From: Caulobacter sp. CCH9-E1
Lineage (GTDB): Bacteria; Pseudomonadota; Alphaproteobacteria; Caulobacterales; Caulobacteraceae
Assembly: GCF_001556515.1 (NCBI RefSeq)
Contig: NZ_LSJA01000276.1
Coordinates: forward strand, 1-57,258
DNA length: 57,258 nt
Direction: 5' to 3'
The notes under the pieces are model-generated. The model had not been told where the DNA came from and did no database searches. It saw only the letters and a program-made list of their open reading frames with translations. Shown piece by piece: positions 9,204 through 17,300 of this stretch. How positions within the stretch are numbered: position 1 is the first letter of the stretch; each line of letters starts with the position of its first letter. The position numbers and the translations under genes are program-made.

Positions 9204-9980
9204 ATGAGCGCCTCGGCGATCTACGAGGGAGTCGTGACGCACCGGCGGTTCTCGCCCGCCTCGCATCGCCTGCGCTACCGCATCTTCATGCTGCTGCTGG
9301 ATCTGGACGAGCTGACCTCGCTGGCCTCCAGGCTGCGGGTGCTGAAGTTTGGTCCGTTCGGGCTGATGTCGTTCCGCGCCGCCGATCACGGCGACCGCTC
9401 GGGCGGCGACCTGAAAGCCTACGCCCGCGCGCGCCTGGCCGAAGCGGGCATCGAAGCCGACGGGCCCGTGCGCCTGCTCTGCATGCCGCGCATCCTGGGC
9501 TACGGGTTCAATCCGCTCAGCCTGTACTTCTGCCACCGGGCCGACGGCGAGTTGGCCGCGATCCTCTACGAGGTGCGCAACACCTTCGGCCAGCGCCACA
9601 GCTATCTGGCCGCCGCGCCCGAGCCCGGCGTCGCGCCGGTGCGGCAGAGCGCGCCCAAGCGGTTCTTCGTCTCGCCGTTCATGGACATGGACCTGACCTA
9701 CGACTTCGACATCCTCCCGCCGGGCGAGGCCGTCGTGGTCAATGTCTCGGCCCGTCGCGGCGACGACGCCATCCTGACCGCGCGGTTCGGCGGAGAGCGC
9801 CGCGCCCTCACCGACGCCAATCTGCTGAAGGCGTGGCTGAAGCATCCGCTGCTCAGCTTCAAGGTCATCCTGGGCATCCATTGGGAGGCCCTGAAGATTG
9901 TCGCGCGCGGCATCTGGCTGCGTCCCCGCCCGCCGCTGCCGCCTGAGCCCGTGACCCTCGGCGCCGCGCCCCAAAGCTAG
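9204..9980 (+). CDS. DUF1365 family protein
   Basis: A 258-residue protein beginning MSASAIYEGVVTHRRFSP. The segments RIFMLLLDLDEL, RILGYGFNPLSLYFC and FFVSPFMDMDLTYDF are DUF1365 hallmarks. Its biochemical role is not established; the family occurs with the FAD oxidoreductase encoded directly upstream. The reading frame is open further upstream, but ATG 9204 lies 2 bp after the upstream stop and starts the conserved region. The ECF sigma gene follows after 30 bp. Confidence 0.85.
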   Translation: MSASAIYEGVVTHRRFSPASHRLRYRIFMLLLDLDELTSLASRLRVLKFGPFGLMSFRAADHGDRSGGDLKAYARARLAEAGIEADGPVRLLCMPRILGYGFNPLSLYFCHRADGELAAILYEVRNTFGQRHSYLAAAPEPGVAPVRQSAPKRFFVSPFMDMDLTYDFDILPPGEAVVVNVSARRGDDAILTARFGGERRALTDANLLKAWLKHPLLSFKVILGIHWEALKIVARGIWLRPRPPLPPEPVTLGAAPQS

Positions 9981-9982
9981 AG

Positions 9983-10010
9983 TCATCCAAAAAGAGCCAT
10001 TCGGCGTATC
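9983..10010 (+). promoter_or_regulatory. Candidate ECF-type promoter before the sigma gene
   Basis: TCATCC at 9983-9988 and CGTATC at 10005-10010 are separated by 16 bp. This resembles the TGATCC/CGTA-type elements I recall for ChrR-linked ECF sigma factors, with one mismatch in the -35 element. If used, transcription would begin at or after the annotated ATG (10011), which would favour the GTG at 10062 as the true start of the sigma gene. Confidence 0.3.
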
Positions 10011-10625
10011 ATGGACATGCATGCGACTCAGGCCGCCCAATCCAGCTCTCGACATCGCGCCGTGACGACCACGTCGCGCGACTTCGACGACTGCGTGCTG
10101 CGGATCGCGGCCGATCGCGACCGCGAGGCCTTCGCGACGCTGTTCGACCACTACGCGCCGCGCGTGAAGGCGCTGCTGATGCGCAGCGGATCACCCGCCG
10201 CCGCCGCGGAGGAACTGGCGCAGGAGACCCTGCTCAGCGTCTGGCGCAAGGCGCATTTGTTCAACCCGGAACGCGCCTCGTCGGCCGCCTGGATCTTCAC
10301 CATCGCGCGCAACCTGCGCATCGACAGCCTGCGGCGCGGCGACGCCAGCGTCTACGCCGCCGACCTCGCCCTGGCCGCCGAAGAGCCTGAGCAACCCGAC
10401 GCAATCCTCAGCGGCGCCCAGGACGCCGAACTGGTCAGGGCCGCCATGCGGACCCTGAACCCAGACCAAGCCCGAGCAATCGAGATGGCCTTCTTCCAAG
10501 AGCAAACCCACACCCAGATCTCCCAGGCCCTGGGCGTCCCCCTCGGAACCGTCAAGGCGCGCATCCGCTTCGGCATGATGAAACTGCGCGCATTCATCGA
10601 GCGCGACGGCGGAGGCGCCGCATGA
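10011..10625 (+). CDS. ECF sigma factor, RpoE/ChrR-associated type
   Basis: A 204-residue extracytoplasmic-function sigma factor. Sigma region 2 spans about 35-105 (DREAFATLFDHYAPRVKALL and AAWIFTIARNLRIDSLRR) and region 4 about 140-195 (LNPDQARAIEMAFFQEQTHT, LGVPLGTVKARIRFGMMKL). Its stop overlaps the start of the ChrR-like gene by 4 bp, the usual arrangement of a sigma factor with its own anti-sigma factor. The first 17 residues are poorly conserved in appearance; the GTG at 10062 (MTTTSRDFDDCVLR) is a reasonable alternative start. The likely regulon includes the FAD oxidase and DUF1365 genes directly upstream, by analogy with Rhodobacter. Confidence 0.9.
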   Translation: MDMHATQAAQSSSRHRAVTTTSRDFDDCVLRIAADRDREAFATLFDHYAPRVKALLMRSGSPAAAAEELAQETLLSVWRKAHLFNPERASSAAWIFTIARNLRIDSLRRGDASVYAADLALAAEEPEQPDAILSGAQDAELVRAAMRTLNPDQARAIEMAFFQEQTHTQISQALGVPLGTVKARIRFGMMKLRAFIERDGGGAA

Positions 10626-11260
10626 GCTTGCGTCGCCAACCCAGCGAGGAACGCCTGCTGGCCTACGCCGCCGGCACCCTCAGCGCGCCCGAGGCCGTGG
10701 TCGTCGCCACGCACCTGGCGCTGAAGCCGCAGACCCGTCCGTGGGCGGACCTTGGCCGCGCCGTCGGCGGCGCCCTTCTCGAAGAGGCCGAGCCAGTCTC
10801 ACTCGACGCCGGCGCGCGCGACGCGGCCTTGGCGCGCCTCGACGAGCCGACGCCGGCGGAGGAGACCGTCCTTCCGAAGTCGGCGGATCCCTCCCTGCCC
10901 GAGCCGCTTCGCGGCCTGCCGCTGGGTCCGTGGCGTTGGGCGGGTCCAGGCGTGCATGTGCGCAACGTCATCGGCCCCCGTGACGGCGACTGCCGCGTGA
11001 TCCTTCTGCGGATCGCGCCGGGCCAATGCGCGCCGCGCCACACGCACGGCGGCGTCGAGCTGACCTGCGTGATCAGCGGCGCCTACGCCACCGAGGACGG
11101 CGTCTTCGCCGAAGGCGACCTGGAAGAGGCCGATCCGAACGTGACGCACCAGCCGCGCGTGGTCTCGCCCGAGCCCTGCCTGTGCGTCGCGGCGCTGGAC
11201 GGCCAGATCGTGCTGCCTGGTCGCCTGGGTCGCTTGCTGGCGCCGTTCGTGAAGCTCTAG
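10622..11260 (+). CDS. chrR: ChrR-type anti-sigma factor with altered N-terminal zinc site
   Basis: A 212-residue anti-sigma factor with an N-terminal anti-sigma helical domain and a C-terminal cupin domain (about 100-200). In Rhodobacter ChrR the N-terminal zinc is held by His6, His31, Cys35 and Cys38. Here His31 is kept (ATHLALKPQT) but position 6 is Gln, 35 is Lys and 38 is Thr. The cupin metal ligands are intact: His140 and His142 (HTHGGVE), Glu146 and His176, and the CLC pair at 186/188 is kept. The protein is coupled to its sigma factor by a 4-bp overlap. It may bind the sigma factor without a zinc site or be a weakened inhibitor; this is inference. Confidence 0.85.
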   Translation: MSLRRQPSEERLLAYAAGTLSAPEAVVVATHLALKPQTRPWADLGRAVGGALLEEAEPVSLDAGARDAALARLDEPTPAEETVLPKSADPSLPEPLRGLPLGPWRWAGPGVHVRNVIGPRDGDCRVILLRIAPGQCAPRHTHGGVELTCVISGAYATEDGVFAEGDLEEADPNVTHQPRVVSPEPCLCVAALDGQIVLPGRLGRLLAPFVKL

Positions 11261-11272
11261 GACACGCCGCTT

Positions 11273-12043
11273 TCAGCGGGGCGACGTCTCGATCACCCGC
11301 ACGCCCTCGGCCTCGCACTTCGCCGCCAGCTCCGGGCTGTCCAGCCGGTCGGTGACAAAGACGTGGACGTCGCCGATGTGGCCGATCCGCACCGGCGCGG
11401 GGCGTCCCAGCTTCTGGCTGTCGGCGACCAGGATCACGCGGCGCGAGCTGTGGATGATGGTCTGCGAGACCTGGACCTCGTTGATGTCGAAGTCGAGCAG
11501 CGAGCCGTCCTCGTCCATGGCCGAGGCGCCGATGATCGCAAAATCGACCTTGAAGTTGCGGATGAAGTCCACGGCGAAGGCCCCGACCGAGGCGCGGTCG
11601 GCGCTGCGCACACGTCCGCCGACCACGATGACCTCGACGCCGGGCGAGCCGGCCAGGATGTCGACGACGTTCAGGTTGTTGGTGATCACCAGCAGACCCG
11701 TGCGCCCCTGAAGCGCCTTGGCCACCTCCTCGGTGGTGGTGCCGATATTGATGAACAGCGAGGCCTTTTCGGGGATCAGGGCGGCGGCCGCCGCGCCGAT
11801 CGCCTCCTTGGCCTCGCGCGCCAGCACCCGCCGCGCCTCGTACTCGAGGTTATCGACCCCGCCCGCCCCGATCACGGCGCCGCCGTGCACGCGATTGAGC
11901 AAGCCCTGGTCACAGAGGTCGTTCAGGTCCTTGCGGATGGTCTGGCGCGAGACCTGGAGTTGGTCGGACAGGGCCTCGACCGTCACCCGCCCGCTTTTCC
12001 GGGCGAGGGCGAGAATCGCCTCGTGCCGCTCCTCGATAGCCAT
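11273..12043 (-). CDS. glpR: DeoR-family repressor, GlpR-like
   Basis: A 256-residue DeoR-family regulator. The N-terminal winged helix-turn-helix (VTVEALSDQLQVSRQTIRKD) is followed by the sugar-isomerase-like effector domain with the family motif INIGTTTEEVAKAL and a C-terminal VADSQKLGR segment. The ATG at 12043 has a strong GGAGGT site upstream. It is divergent from glpD, so it most likely represses glpD and responds to glycerol 3-phosphate. The 3' end faces the chrR gene 12 bp away. Confidence 0.88.
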   Translation of the reverse strand: MAIEERHEAILALARKSGRVTVEALSDQLQVSRQTIRKDLNDLCDQGLLNRVHGGAVIGAGGVDNLEYEARRVLAREAKEAIGAAAAALIPEKASLFINIGTTTEEVAKALQGRTGLLVITNNLNVVDILAGSPGVEVIVVGGRVRSADRASVGAFAVDFIRNFKVDFAIIGASAMDEDGSLLDFDINEVQVSQTIIHSSRRVILVADSQKLGRPAPVRIGHIGDVHVFVTDRLDSPELAAKCEAEGVRVIETSPR

Positions 12044-12129
12044 CAGCGCACCTCCAACCCCCGCTTAGCGCGTTGGCCTCGTCCTTGACCAGCACGCCTT
12101 ACGGATCGGTTTCGGATCCACGCGCGTTT

Positions 12130-12166
12130 TTTCGCCGTGGGTTTCGTTTTTGATTTCGTATTTGCG
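12130..12166. promoter_or_regulatory. TTTCG direct repeats, candidate GlpR operator
   Basis: TTTCG occurs at 12130, 12142 and 12154, spaced exactly 12 bp, in the T-rich region between glpR and glpD, followed by TTTGCG at 12161. GlpR proteins of DeoR type bind TTTCG-containing elements in other bacteria, so this is the likely operator controlling glpD. Confidence 0.55.
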
Positions 12167-12216
12167 ATTTTTAGGGGAATACGCTAGCGATGCGCAACGC
12201 GGAAGGAGCGTCAGGC

Positions 12217-13743
12217 ATGGAGTTCGACCTTCTGGTGGTCGGCGGGGGCGTCAACGGCGCGGGCATAGCCCGGGACGCGGCGGGACGCGGACTATCGGTG
12301 CTGCTGGTCGAACAGAACGATCTGGCCAGCGCGACCTCGTCAGCCAGCACCAAGCTGGTGCACGGCGGGCTGCGCTATCTCGAATATTACGAGTTCAAGC
12401 TGGTTCGCGAGGCGCTCGAGGAGCGCGAGACGCTGCTGGCCATGGCGCCGCACATCATCTGGCCCCTGCGCTTCGTGCTGCCGCACGCCCACGCCACCCG
12501 CCCCGCCTGGCTCGTCCGGCTCGGCCTGTTCCTCTACGATCACCTGGGCGGCCGCAAGCGGCTGCCAGGCTCGCGCGGCCTGAACCTGAAGGGCGCGCCG
12601 GAGGGCGCCGCGCTGAAGCCCGACTACGTCAAGGCCTTCGTCTATTCCGACTGCTGGGTCGACGACGCCCGACTGGTGACCCTGAACGCTCTGGACGCCC
12701 ACGAGCGCGGCGCGACGGTCGAAACCCGCACCAAGCTGGTCTCAGCTCGTCGCGTCGGCGCGATGTGGGAGGCGCGGTTGAAGCCCGTCGACGGTCCCGA
12801 GCGCACGGTCCGCGCCCGCGCGATCGTCAACGCCGCCGGCCCGTGGGTTTCGGAGGTCCTGACCGGCGCCTTGAACGTGAAGACCGGCAGCGGCGCGCGC
12901 CTGATCAAGGGCAGCCACATCGTCGTGCCGCGCCTGTTCGAGGGCGACCAGGCCTACATGCTGCAGAACCCGGACCGCCGGATCGTGTTCGCCATCCCCT
13001 ACGAGGACCGGTTCACGCTGATCGGCACGACGGATGTCGCGTGGGACGCGCCGCCAGGGCCGGCCAAGATCTCAACCGAGGAAGTCGATTATCTCTGCGA
13101 GAGCATCAACCGCTACTTCTCCCGCCCGATCGCGCCCGGCGACGTGGTCTGGAGCTATGCGGGCGTGCGCCCCCTGTTCGACGACCATGCCGACAGCGCC
13201 TCGGCGGTGACCCGCGACTATGTCCTGGAGGTCGATGCGCCGAACGGCGAGGCGCCGGTGCTGTCGGTGTTCGGCGGCAAGATCACCACCTATCGCCACC
13301 TGGCGGATCAGGCGATGAGCCGCCTGGCGTCGTTTTTCCCAAAGGCGGGTCCGTCCTGGACGCAAGGCGCCGTCCTACCGGGGGGCGACCTGCCCGATCT
13401 CGACCGCGCCGCCCTGGCCCGGGCGCTCCGCGTCGAGTTCCCGTTTCTTTCGGAAGACCTGGCCGCACGCTGGGCGCGATCCTACGGGACGCGGGCCCGT
13501 GCGATCGTCGCCGACGCCAGGAGCCTCACCGACCTGGGCGAGGCCTTCGGCGCGGGACTTTATGCCGCAGAGATCGACTATCTGGTCTCGGTAGAGTGGG
13601 CCCGTACCGCCGAGGACATCCTCTATCGACGCACCAAGCTGGGCCTGCACCTGCCGCCCGACGGCGCCGCGCGCGCGGAGGCCTACCTCCAGCGCAAGCG
13701 TCGCCCCCGAGAACTGTTTGACCACTTCTCAAAATTGGCTTGA
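12217..13743 (+). CDS. glpD: Aerobic glycerol-3-phosphate dehydrogenase
   Basis: A 508-residue FAD enzyme that oxidises sn-glycerol 3-phosphate to dihydroxyacetone phosphate and passes electrons to the quinone pool at the inner membrane. The FAD motif GGGVNGAGIARDAAGRGLS is at the N-terminus, followed by the family segments SSASTKLVHGGLRYLE and IGTTDVAWD and the C-terminal YRHLADQAM region. I start at 12217 rather than 12190 because GGAAGGAG lies 8 bases before this ATG and the FAD motif follows directly. glpF and glpK are not adjacent. No terminator is evident; the TonB receptor follows after 66 bp. Confidence 0.95.
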   Translation: MEFDLLVVGGGVNGAGIARDAAGRGLSVLLVEQNDLASATSSASTKLVHGGLRYLEYYEFKLVREALEERETLLAMAPHIIWPLRFVLPHAHATRPAWLVRLGLFLYDHLGGRKRLPGSRGLNLKGAPEGAALKPDYVKAFVYSDCWVDDARLVTLNALDAHERGATVETRTKLVSARRVGAMWEARLKPVDGPERTVRARAIVNAAGPWVSEVLTGALNVKTGSGARLIKGSHIVVPRLFEGDQAYMLQNPDRRIVFAIPYEDRFTLIGTTDVAWDAPPGPAKISTEEVDYLCESINRYFSRPIAPGDVVWSYAGVRPLFDDHADSASAVTRDYVLEVDAPNGEAPVLSVFGGKITTYRHLADQAMSRLASFFPKAGPSWTQGAVLPGGDLPDLDRAALARALRVEFPFLSEDLAARWARSYGTRARAIVADARSLTDLGEAFGAGLYAAEIDYLVSVEWARTAEDILYRRTKLGLHLPPDGAARAEAYLQRKRRPRELFDHFSKLA

Positions 13744-13809
13744 CCAAACGCATATAACGGTTTATGCCAGTCTACAACAAAATAAAATCAACGACTTAGG
13801 GAGGGTGTC

Positions 13810-16155
13810 ATGCGTAAGCTGATCCTGCTTGCGAGCGCGGCGTCGTGCGTCCTGGCCATGCCGGGCCTGGCGATGGCGCAAGACAAGAACGAAACCACGG
13901 GCCTGGAAGAAATCGTCGTCACGGCGACCAAGCGTTCGGCCAATCTGCAGAGCGTCCCGGTGGCGGTCACCGCCCTGACGGGCGAGACGATCCAGAACCA
14001 GCGCATCAACGAGTTCGCCGACCTGACCCGCGCGGCCGCCTCGCTGACCTTGAGCCAGAGCACCGCCTCGCCGAACAACGCCATCATCCTGCGCGGCATC
14101 GGCACCTACGCCTTCTCGATCGGCGTCGAGCCCTCGGTGGCCGTCATCATCGACGACGTGCCGGTCGTCCAGCAGGCCCAGGCCTTCGACAACCTGACCG
14201 ACGTCGAGCGCATCGAAGTGCTGCGCGGCCCGCAGGGCACGCTGTTCGGCAAGAACGCCAGCGCCGGCGCGATCAATATCGTCACCCAGGAACCGTCGGT
14301 CGTCTTCAGCGGCCGCGCCTCGGCCACCGTGACGAGCGACGACGGCTACAAGGCCGACGGCGCGATCTCGGGTCCGATCAGCGACAAGACCGGCTTCCGC
14401 CTCGGCGCCTACTACAATCACTGGGACGGCAACGTCGACAACCTGACCAACGGCCATAAGCTGAACGACAACACCTCGTACGGCGTGCGCGGCAAGCTGC
14501 GGACCGAGCTGACCGACAAGCTGGTGCTGTCGCTGAACGGCTCCTACGCCAAGTCCAAGTCGGACGGCACGGCCGCCACGCTGCGCTTCATCGATCTGAA
14601 CTACCTGCCGGCCGGCGCCACAACTCCGGTCATCCCGAAATACAACGGCGTCTCGATCCTGCCCGCCCTGGCCGGCGTCACGCCCGGCGCGGCCAACCGC
14701 AAGACCCGCGTTGACAACGACGGCTTCACCGAGAACAAGCAGGCCAGCTTCAGCGGCAAGCTGACCTATGACCTCGGCTTCGCCAACCTGATCTCGGTCA
14801 CCTCGTACCAGGACTGGAAGTACAACTTCTCGGCCGACGTCGATGGCACGGACCTAGCGGTCAACGGGACCGCGCCGAACGTGACCAGCCCGATCGCGCC
14901 GGGCGTCGGCGTCAGCAACTCTGGCCCGTATCACTCGACCTCGTTCACCCAGGAAGTGCGCCTGACATCCAAGGGCGAGGGTCCGCTGTCCTATGTGGTC
15001 GGCGCCTTCTACGCCGACGCCAAGACCACCCGCGACTTCCAGCGCGGCCCGGCCCTGATCCTGGCCAAGTGGACCGGCTGGCAGAGCACGCGCAGCGTCG
15101 CGGCCTTCGCGGGCGTCGACTACAAGTTCCCGACCAACACCACCGTCAGCGGCGCGGTGCGCATCAACAACGAGCGGATCGAGGACAGCTTCGTCAACCT
15201 GCTCTCCAACGCGACGGTCTATGTCTCGCCTACCAGCATCGGCACATGCGGCGCGGGCAGCCAGTTCTGCGCCGGCAGCAACGAGGACACCGTCGCCACC
15301 TGGAAGCTGTCGCTGAACCAGGAACTGGCGCCGCGCGTCTCGGTCTATGCCAGCGCGGCCACCGGTTATAAGGGCTTCGCCTACGACATCTCGTCCGGCT
15401 ACACGCCGCTGCGCACCCAGAACCCGGTGCAGCCCGAGAAGTCGAAGTCCTACGAAGCGGGTCTGAAGAGCCGCTTCCTCGACAACCGCCTGCAGTTGAA
15501 CATCGCGGCTTTCTACACCGACTACGACAACTTCCAGGCCCAGTCGTCGCAGTACATCAACGGCGCCCTGCAGCAGAAGCTGAACAACGTCGGCAAGCTG
15601 CGCACCAAGGGCCTCGAGGTCGAAGCCCAGGCCATGCCGGTCGAGTGGCTGCGCCTGGACGCCTCGGCCGCCTACACCAACGCCAAGGTGATCTCGTTCC
15701 CGAACGCCGCCTGCTATCCCGGCCAAGCGCAAACGGGCGTGGGCTGCGCGCCCTCGACCAATCCGCCGGGCCTCGGCAACGTCCAGGACCGCTCGAACAC
15801 CCAGCTGCCCAACAGCCCGAAGTTCAAGGTCAATCTGGGCGGCACGGTCACGCGCGAGCTGGCCAGCGACCTGACGGGCGTCTTCACGGTCAACTACCAG
15901 TACCAGAGCAAGGTCAACTTCGACCTGCTGGGCAACCCGCTGGCCGAGCAGAAGGCCTACGGCGTGCTCAACGCCTCGGCGTCCGTCGCGCGCGGCGACG
16001 TCAAGGCCACCCTGTTCGTCAACAATCTGCTGAACGAGCACTTCGTCACCGGCATCGGCGATGGCTTCGGCTCGTACGGCGTCCACTTCGTGACCCAGGT
16101 GCTGTCGCGCGACAGCGATCGCTACTTTGGGCTCAAGGTGGAAACCAAGTTCTAG
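13810..16155 (+). CDS. TonB-dependent receptor
   Basis: A 781-residue outer membrane receptor with a signal peptide (MRKLILLASAASCVLAMPG, cleavage after AMAQ near 24). A TonB-box-like segment (GLEEIVVTATKRS) and the plug domain (about 35-155; GVEPSVAVIIDDVPV, IEVLRGPQGTLFGKNASAGA) lead into the 22-strand beta barrel that ends in an aromatic terminal residue (VETKF). A strong ribosome site GGGAGGG precedes the ATG. The ligand cannot be read from sequence; it is neither a clear siderophore nor sugar type, though the downstream esterase and GH31 operon would fit plant oligosaccharides. A Rho-independent terminator follows. Confidence 0.92.
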   Translation: MRKLILLASAASCVLAMPGLAMAQDKNETTGLEEIVVTATKRSANLQSVPVAVTALTGETIQNQRINEFADLTRAAASLTLSQSTASPNNAIILRGIGTYAFSIGVEPSVAVIIDDVPVVQQAQAFDNLTDVERIEVLRGPQGTLFGKNASAGAINIVTQEPSVVFSGRASATVTSDDGYKADGAISGPISDKTGFRLGAYYNHWDGNVDNLTNGHKLNDNTSYGVRGKLRTELTDKLVLSLNGSYAKSKSDGTAATLRFIDLNYLPAGATTPVIPKYNGVSILPALAGVTPGAANRKTRVDNDGFTENKQASFSGKLTYDLGFANLISVTSYQDWKYNFSADVDGTDLAVNGTAPNVTSPIAPGVGVSNSGPYHSTSFTQEVRLTSKGEGPLSYVVGAFYADAKTTRDFQRGPALILAKWTGWQSTRSVAAFAGVDYKFPTNTTVSGAVRINNERIEDSFVNLLSNATVYVSPTSIGTCGAGSQFCAGSNEDTVATWKLSLNQELAPRVSVYASAATGYKGFAYDISSGYTPLRTQNPVQPEKSKSYEAGLKSRFLDNRLQLNIAAFYTDYDNFQAQSSQYINGALQQKLNNVGKLRTKGLEVEAQAMPVEWLRLDASAAYTNAKVISFPNAACYPGQAQTGVGCAPSTNPPGLGNVQDRSNTQLPNSPKFKVNLGGTVTRELASDLTGVFTVNYQYQSKVNFDLLGNPLAEQKAYGVLNASASVARGDVKATLFVNNLLNEHFVTGIGDGFGSYGVHFVTQVLSRDSDRYFGLKVETKF

Positions 16156-16184
16156 GCCGTCCTCCCCGGACGAACCTCTGCGAT

Positions 16185-16217
16185 GGGGAGCGGGCTTGGC
16201 CTGCTCCCCTGTTTTTT
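16185..16217 (+). terminator. Rho-independent terminator after the TonB receptor
   Basis: A perfect 7-bp stem (GGGGAGC at 16185-16191 with GCTCCCC at 16203-16209) is followed by G and six T residues (16212-16217), 30 bp after the receptor stop. Confidence 0.75.
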
Positions 16218-16242
16218 GTTCGTGTCGCACCAGGAGACCCGC

Positions 16243-17175
16243 ATGCGCAACGCCCTCTCACGCCGCCTATTTGGCCTTACGGCCGGCGCGTCGGTCTGTC
16301 TTGCGGCCCTGGGCGCGCACGCCGCGCCGGGCGACTGGGTCAACGGCGTCTTGCCCATCGCGACGCCGAAGGAGCCGCCGGCCTTCGCCCTCCCCATCGC
16401 GACGCCGCTGGCGAACCCGGCGCGCGAGGCCTGGGCCCAGCAGGATCCCAAGCAGCGCCTCGTCTACAACGTCTCAAAGCCGACCCTGACCCTGATGCCA
16501 GGCGGCCCCGCAGGCGACAAGGACGCGCCGGCGGTGATCCTGGTTCCTGGCGGCGGCTTCCAGTTCCTGGCGATGGACAACGAGGGCTACGACGTCGCCA
16601 AGCGCCTGGCGCCGCTGGGCGTGCGGGTCTTCATCCTGAAGTACCGGACCATCCCCCTCCCCGACAGCTTCGAGGGCTTCAAGGCCGCCCTGGCGGGCAC
16701 GTTCCAGCGCGGCGAAGGCGCCGAGGCGCGCGATCGGCAGGCGCCTTACGCCGTGGCCGACGCCCAGGCCGCGATCCGCGCTGTCCGCGAACACGCGGGC
16801 GAATGGCACGTCGATCCGAAACGCGTCGGCGTGCTCGGCTTCTCGGCCGGGGCGATGACGGTGCTGGGCGCGCTACAGGCCAACGCGCCCGACGCGCGGC
16901 CGGATTTCGCCGGCATGATCTATGGCCCGACCCAGTCGAGCGTCGTCCCCGCCAACGCGCCGCCGCTGTTCGCCGCTCTGGCCGCCGACGATCGCTTCTT
17001 CCGGTCGCAGGACTTCAGCCTGATCCAGAACTGGCGCGCCTCGGGCGCCTCGGTGGAGCTGCACCTCTACAGCGCCGGCGGCCACGGCTTCGCCTCCCAG
17101 CCGCACGGGACGACCAGCGACGCCTGGTTCGACCAGTACGCCCTGTGGCTGAAGGCGATGAAGTTCGCGCCGTAA
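16243..17175 (+). CDS. Exported alpha/beta hydrolase (acetyl esterase type)
   Basis: A 310-residue secreted hydrolase. The frame is open from 16183, but that region is the upstream terminator; the ATG at 16243 has CAGGAGA 8 bases before it and starts a good signal peptide (MRNALSRRLFGLTAGASVCL, cleavage after AHA). The mature part has the alpha/beta hydrolase oxyanion region (VILVPGGGFQFLAMDNEGYD), the nucleophile elbow GFSAGAM, and a final catalytic His in GGHGF. These are features of the acetylxylan esterase/esterase lipase group, which deacetylate plant polysaccharides. It sits next to a GH31 glycosidase operon on the opposite strand. Confidence 0.85.
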   Translation: MRNALSRRLFGLTAGASVCLAALGAHAAPGDWVNGVLPIATPKEPPAFALPIATPLANPAREAWAQQDPKQRLVYNVSKPTLTLMPGGPAGDKDAPAVILVPGGGFQFLAMDNEGYDVAKRLAPLGVRVFILKYRTIPLPDSFEGFKAALAGTFQRGEGAEARDRQAPYAVADAQAAIRAVREHAGEWHVDPKRVGVLGFSAGAMTVLGALQANAPDARPDFAGMIYGPTQSSVVPANAPPLFAALAADDRFFRSQDFSLIQNWRASGASVELHLYSAGGHGFASQPHGTTSDAWFDQYALWLKAMKFAP

Positions 17176-17190
17176 GGCCACCTACCTAGC

Positions 17191-17294
17191 CGTGTCATCC
17201 CAGGCGGCGAAGCCGACCCAGGACCCAGGGGCCAAGCGCGGTGCGGCCGCCCCTGGGTTCCGGCTCTCCGCTTCGCTGCGGCCGGAATGACACG
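17191..17294. repeat. Structured intergenic repeat with CGTGTCAT terminal arms
   Basis: A 104-bp element with perfect 8-bp terminal inverted arms (CGTGTCAT at 17191-17198, ATGACACG at 17287-17294) and a second internal inverted pair (CCCAGGGGC at 17225-17233 and GCCCCTGGG at 17249-17257). It lies between two convergent genes. The sequence type (TGTCATCC at one end, GGAATGACA at the other) matches the abundant short extragenic repeats of alphaproteobacterial genomes; copy number cannot be judged from this window. Confidence 0.6.
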
Positions 17295-17300
17295 AAGGTG

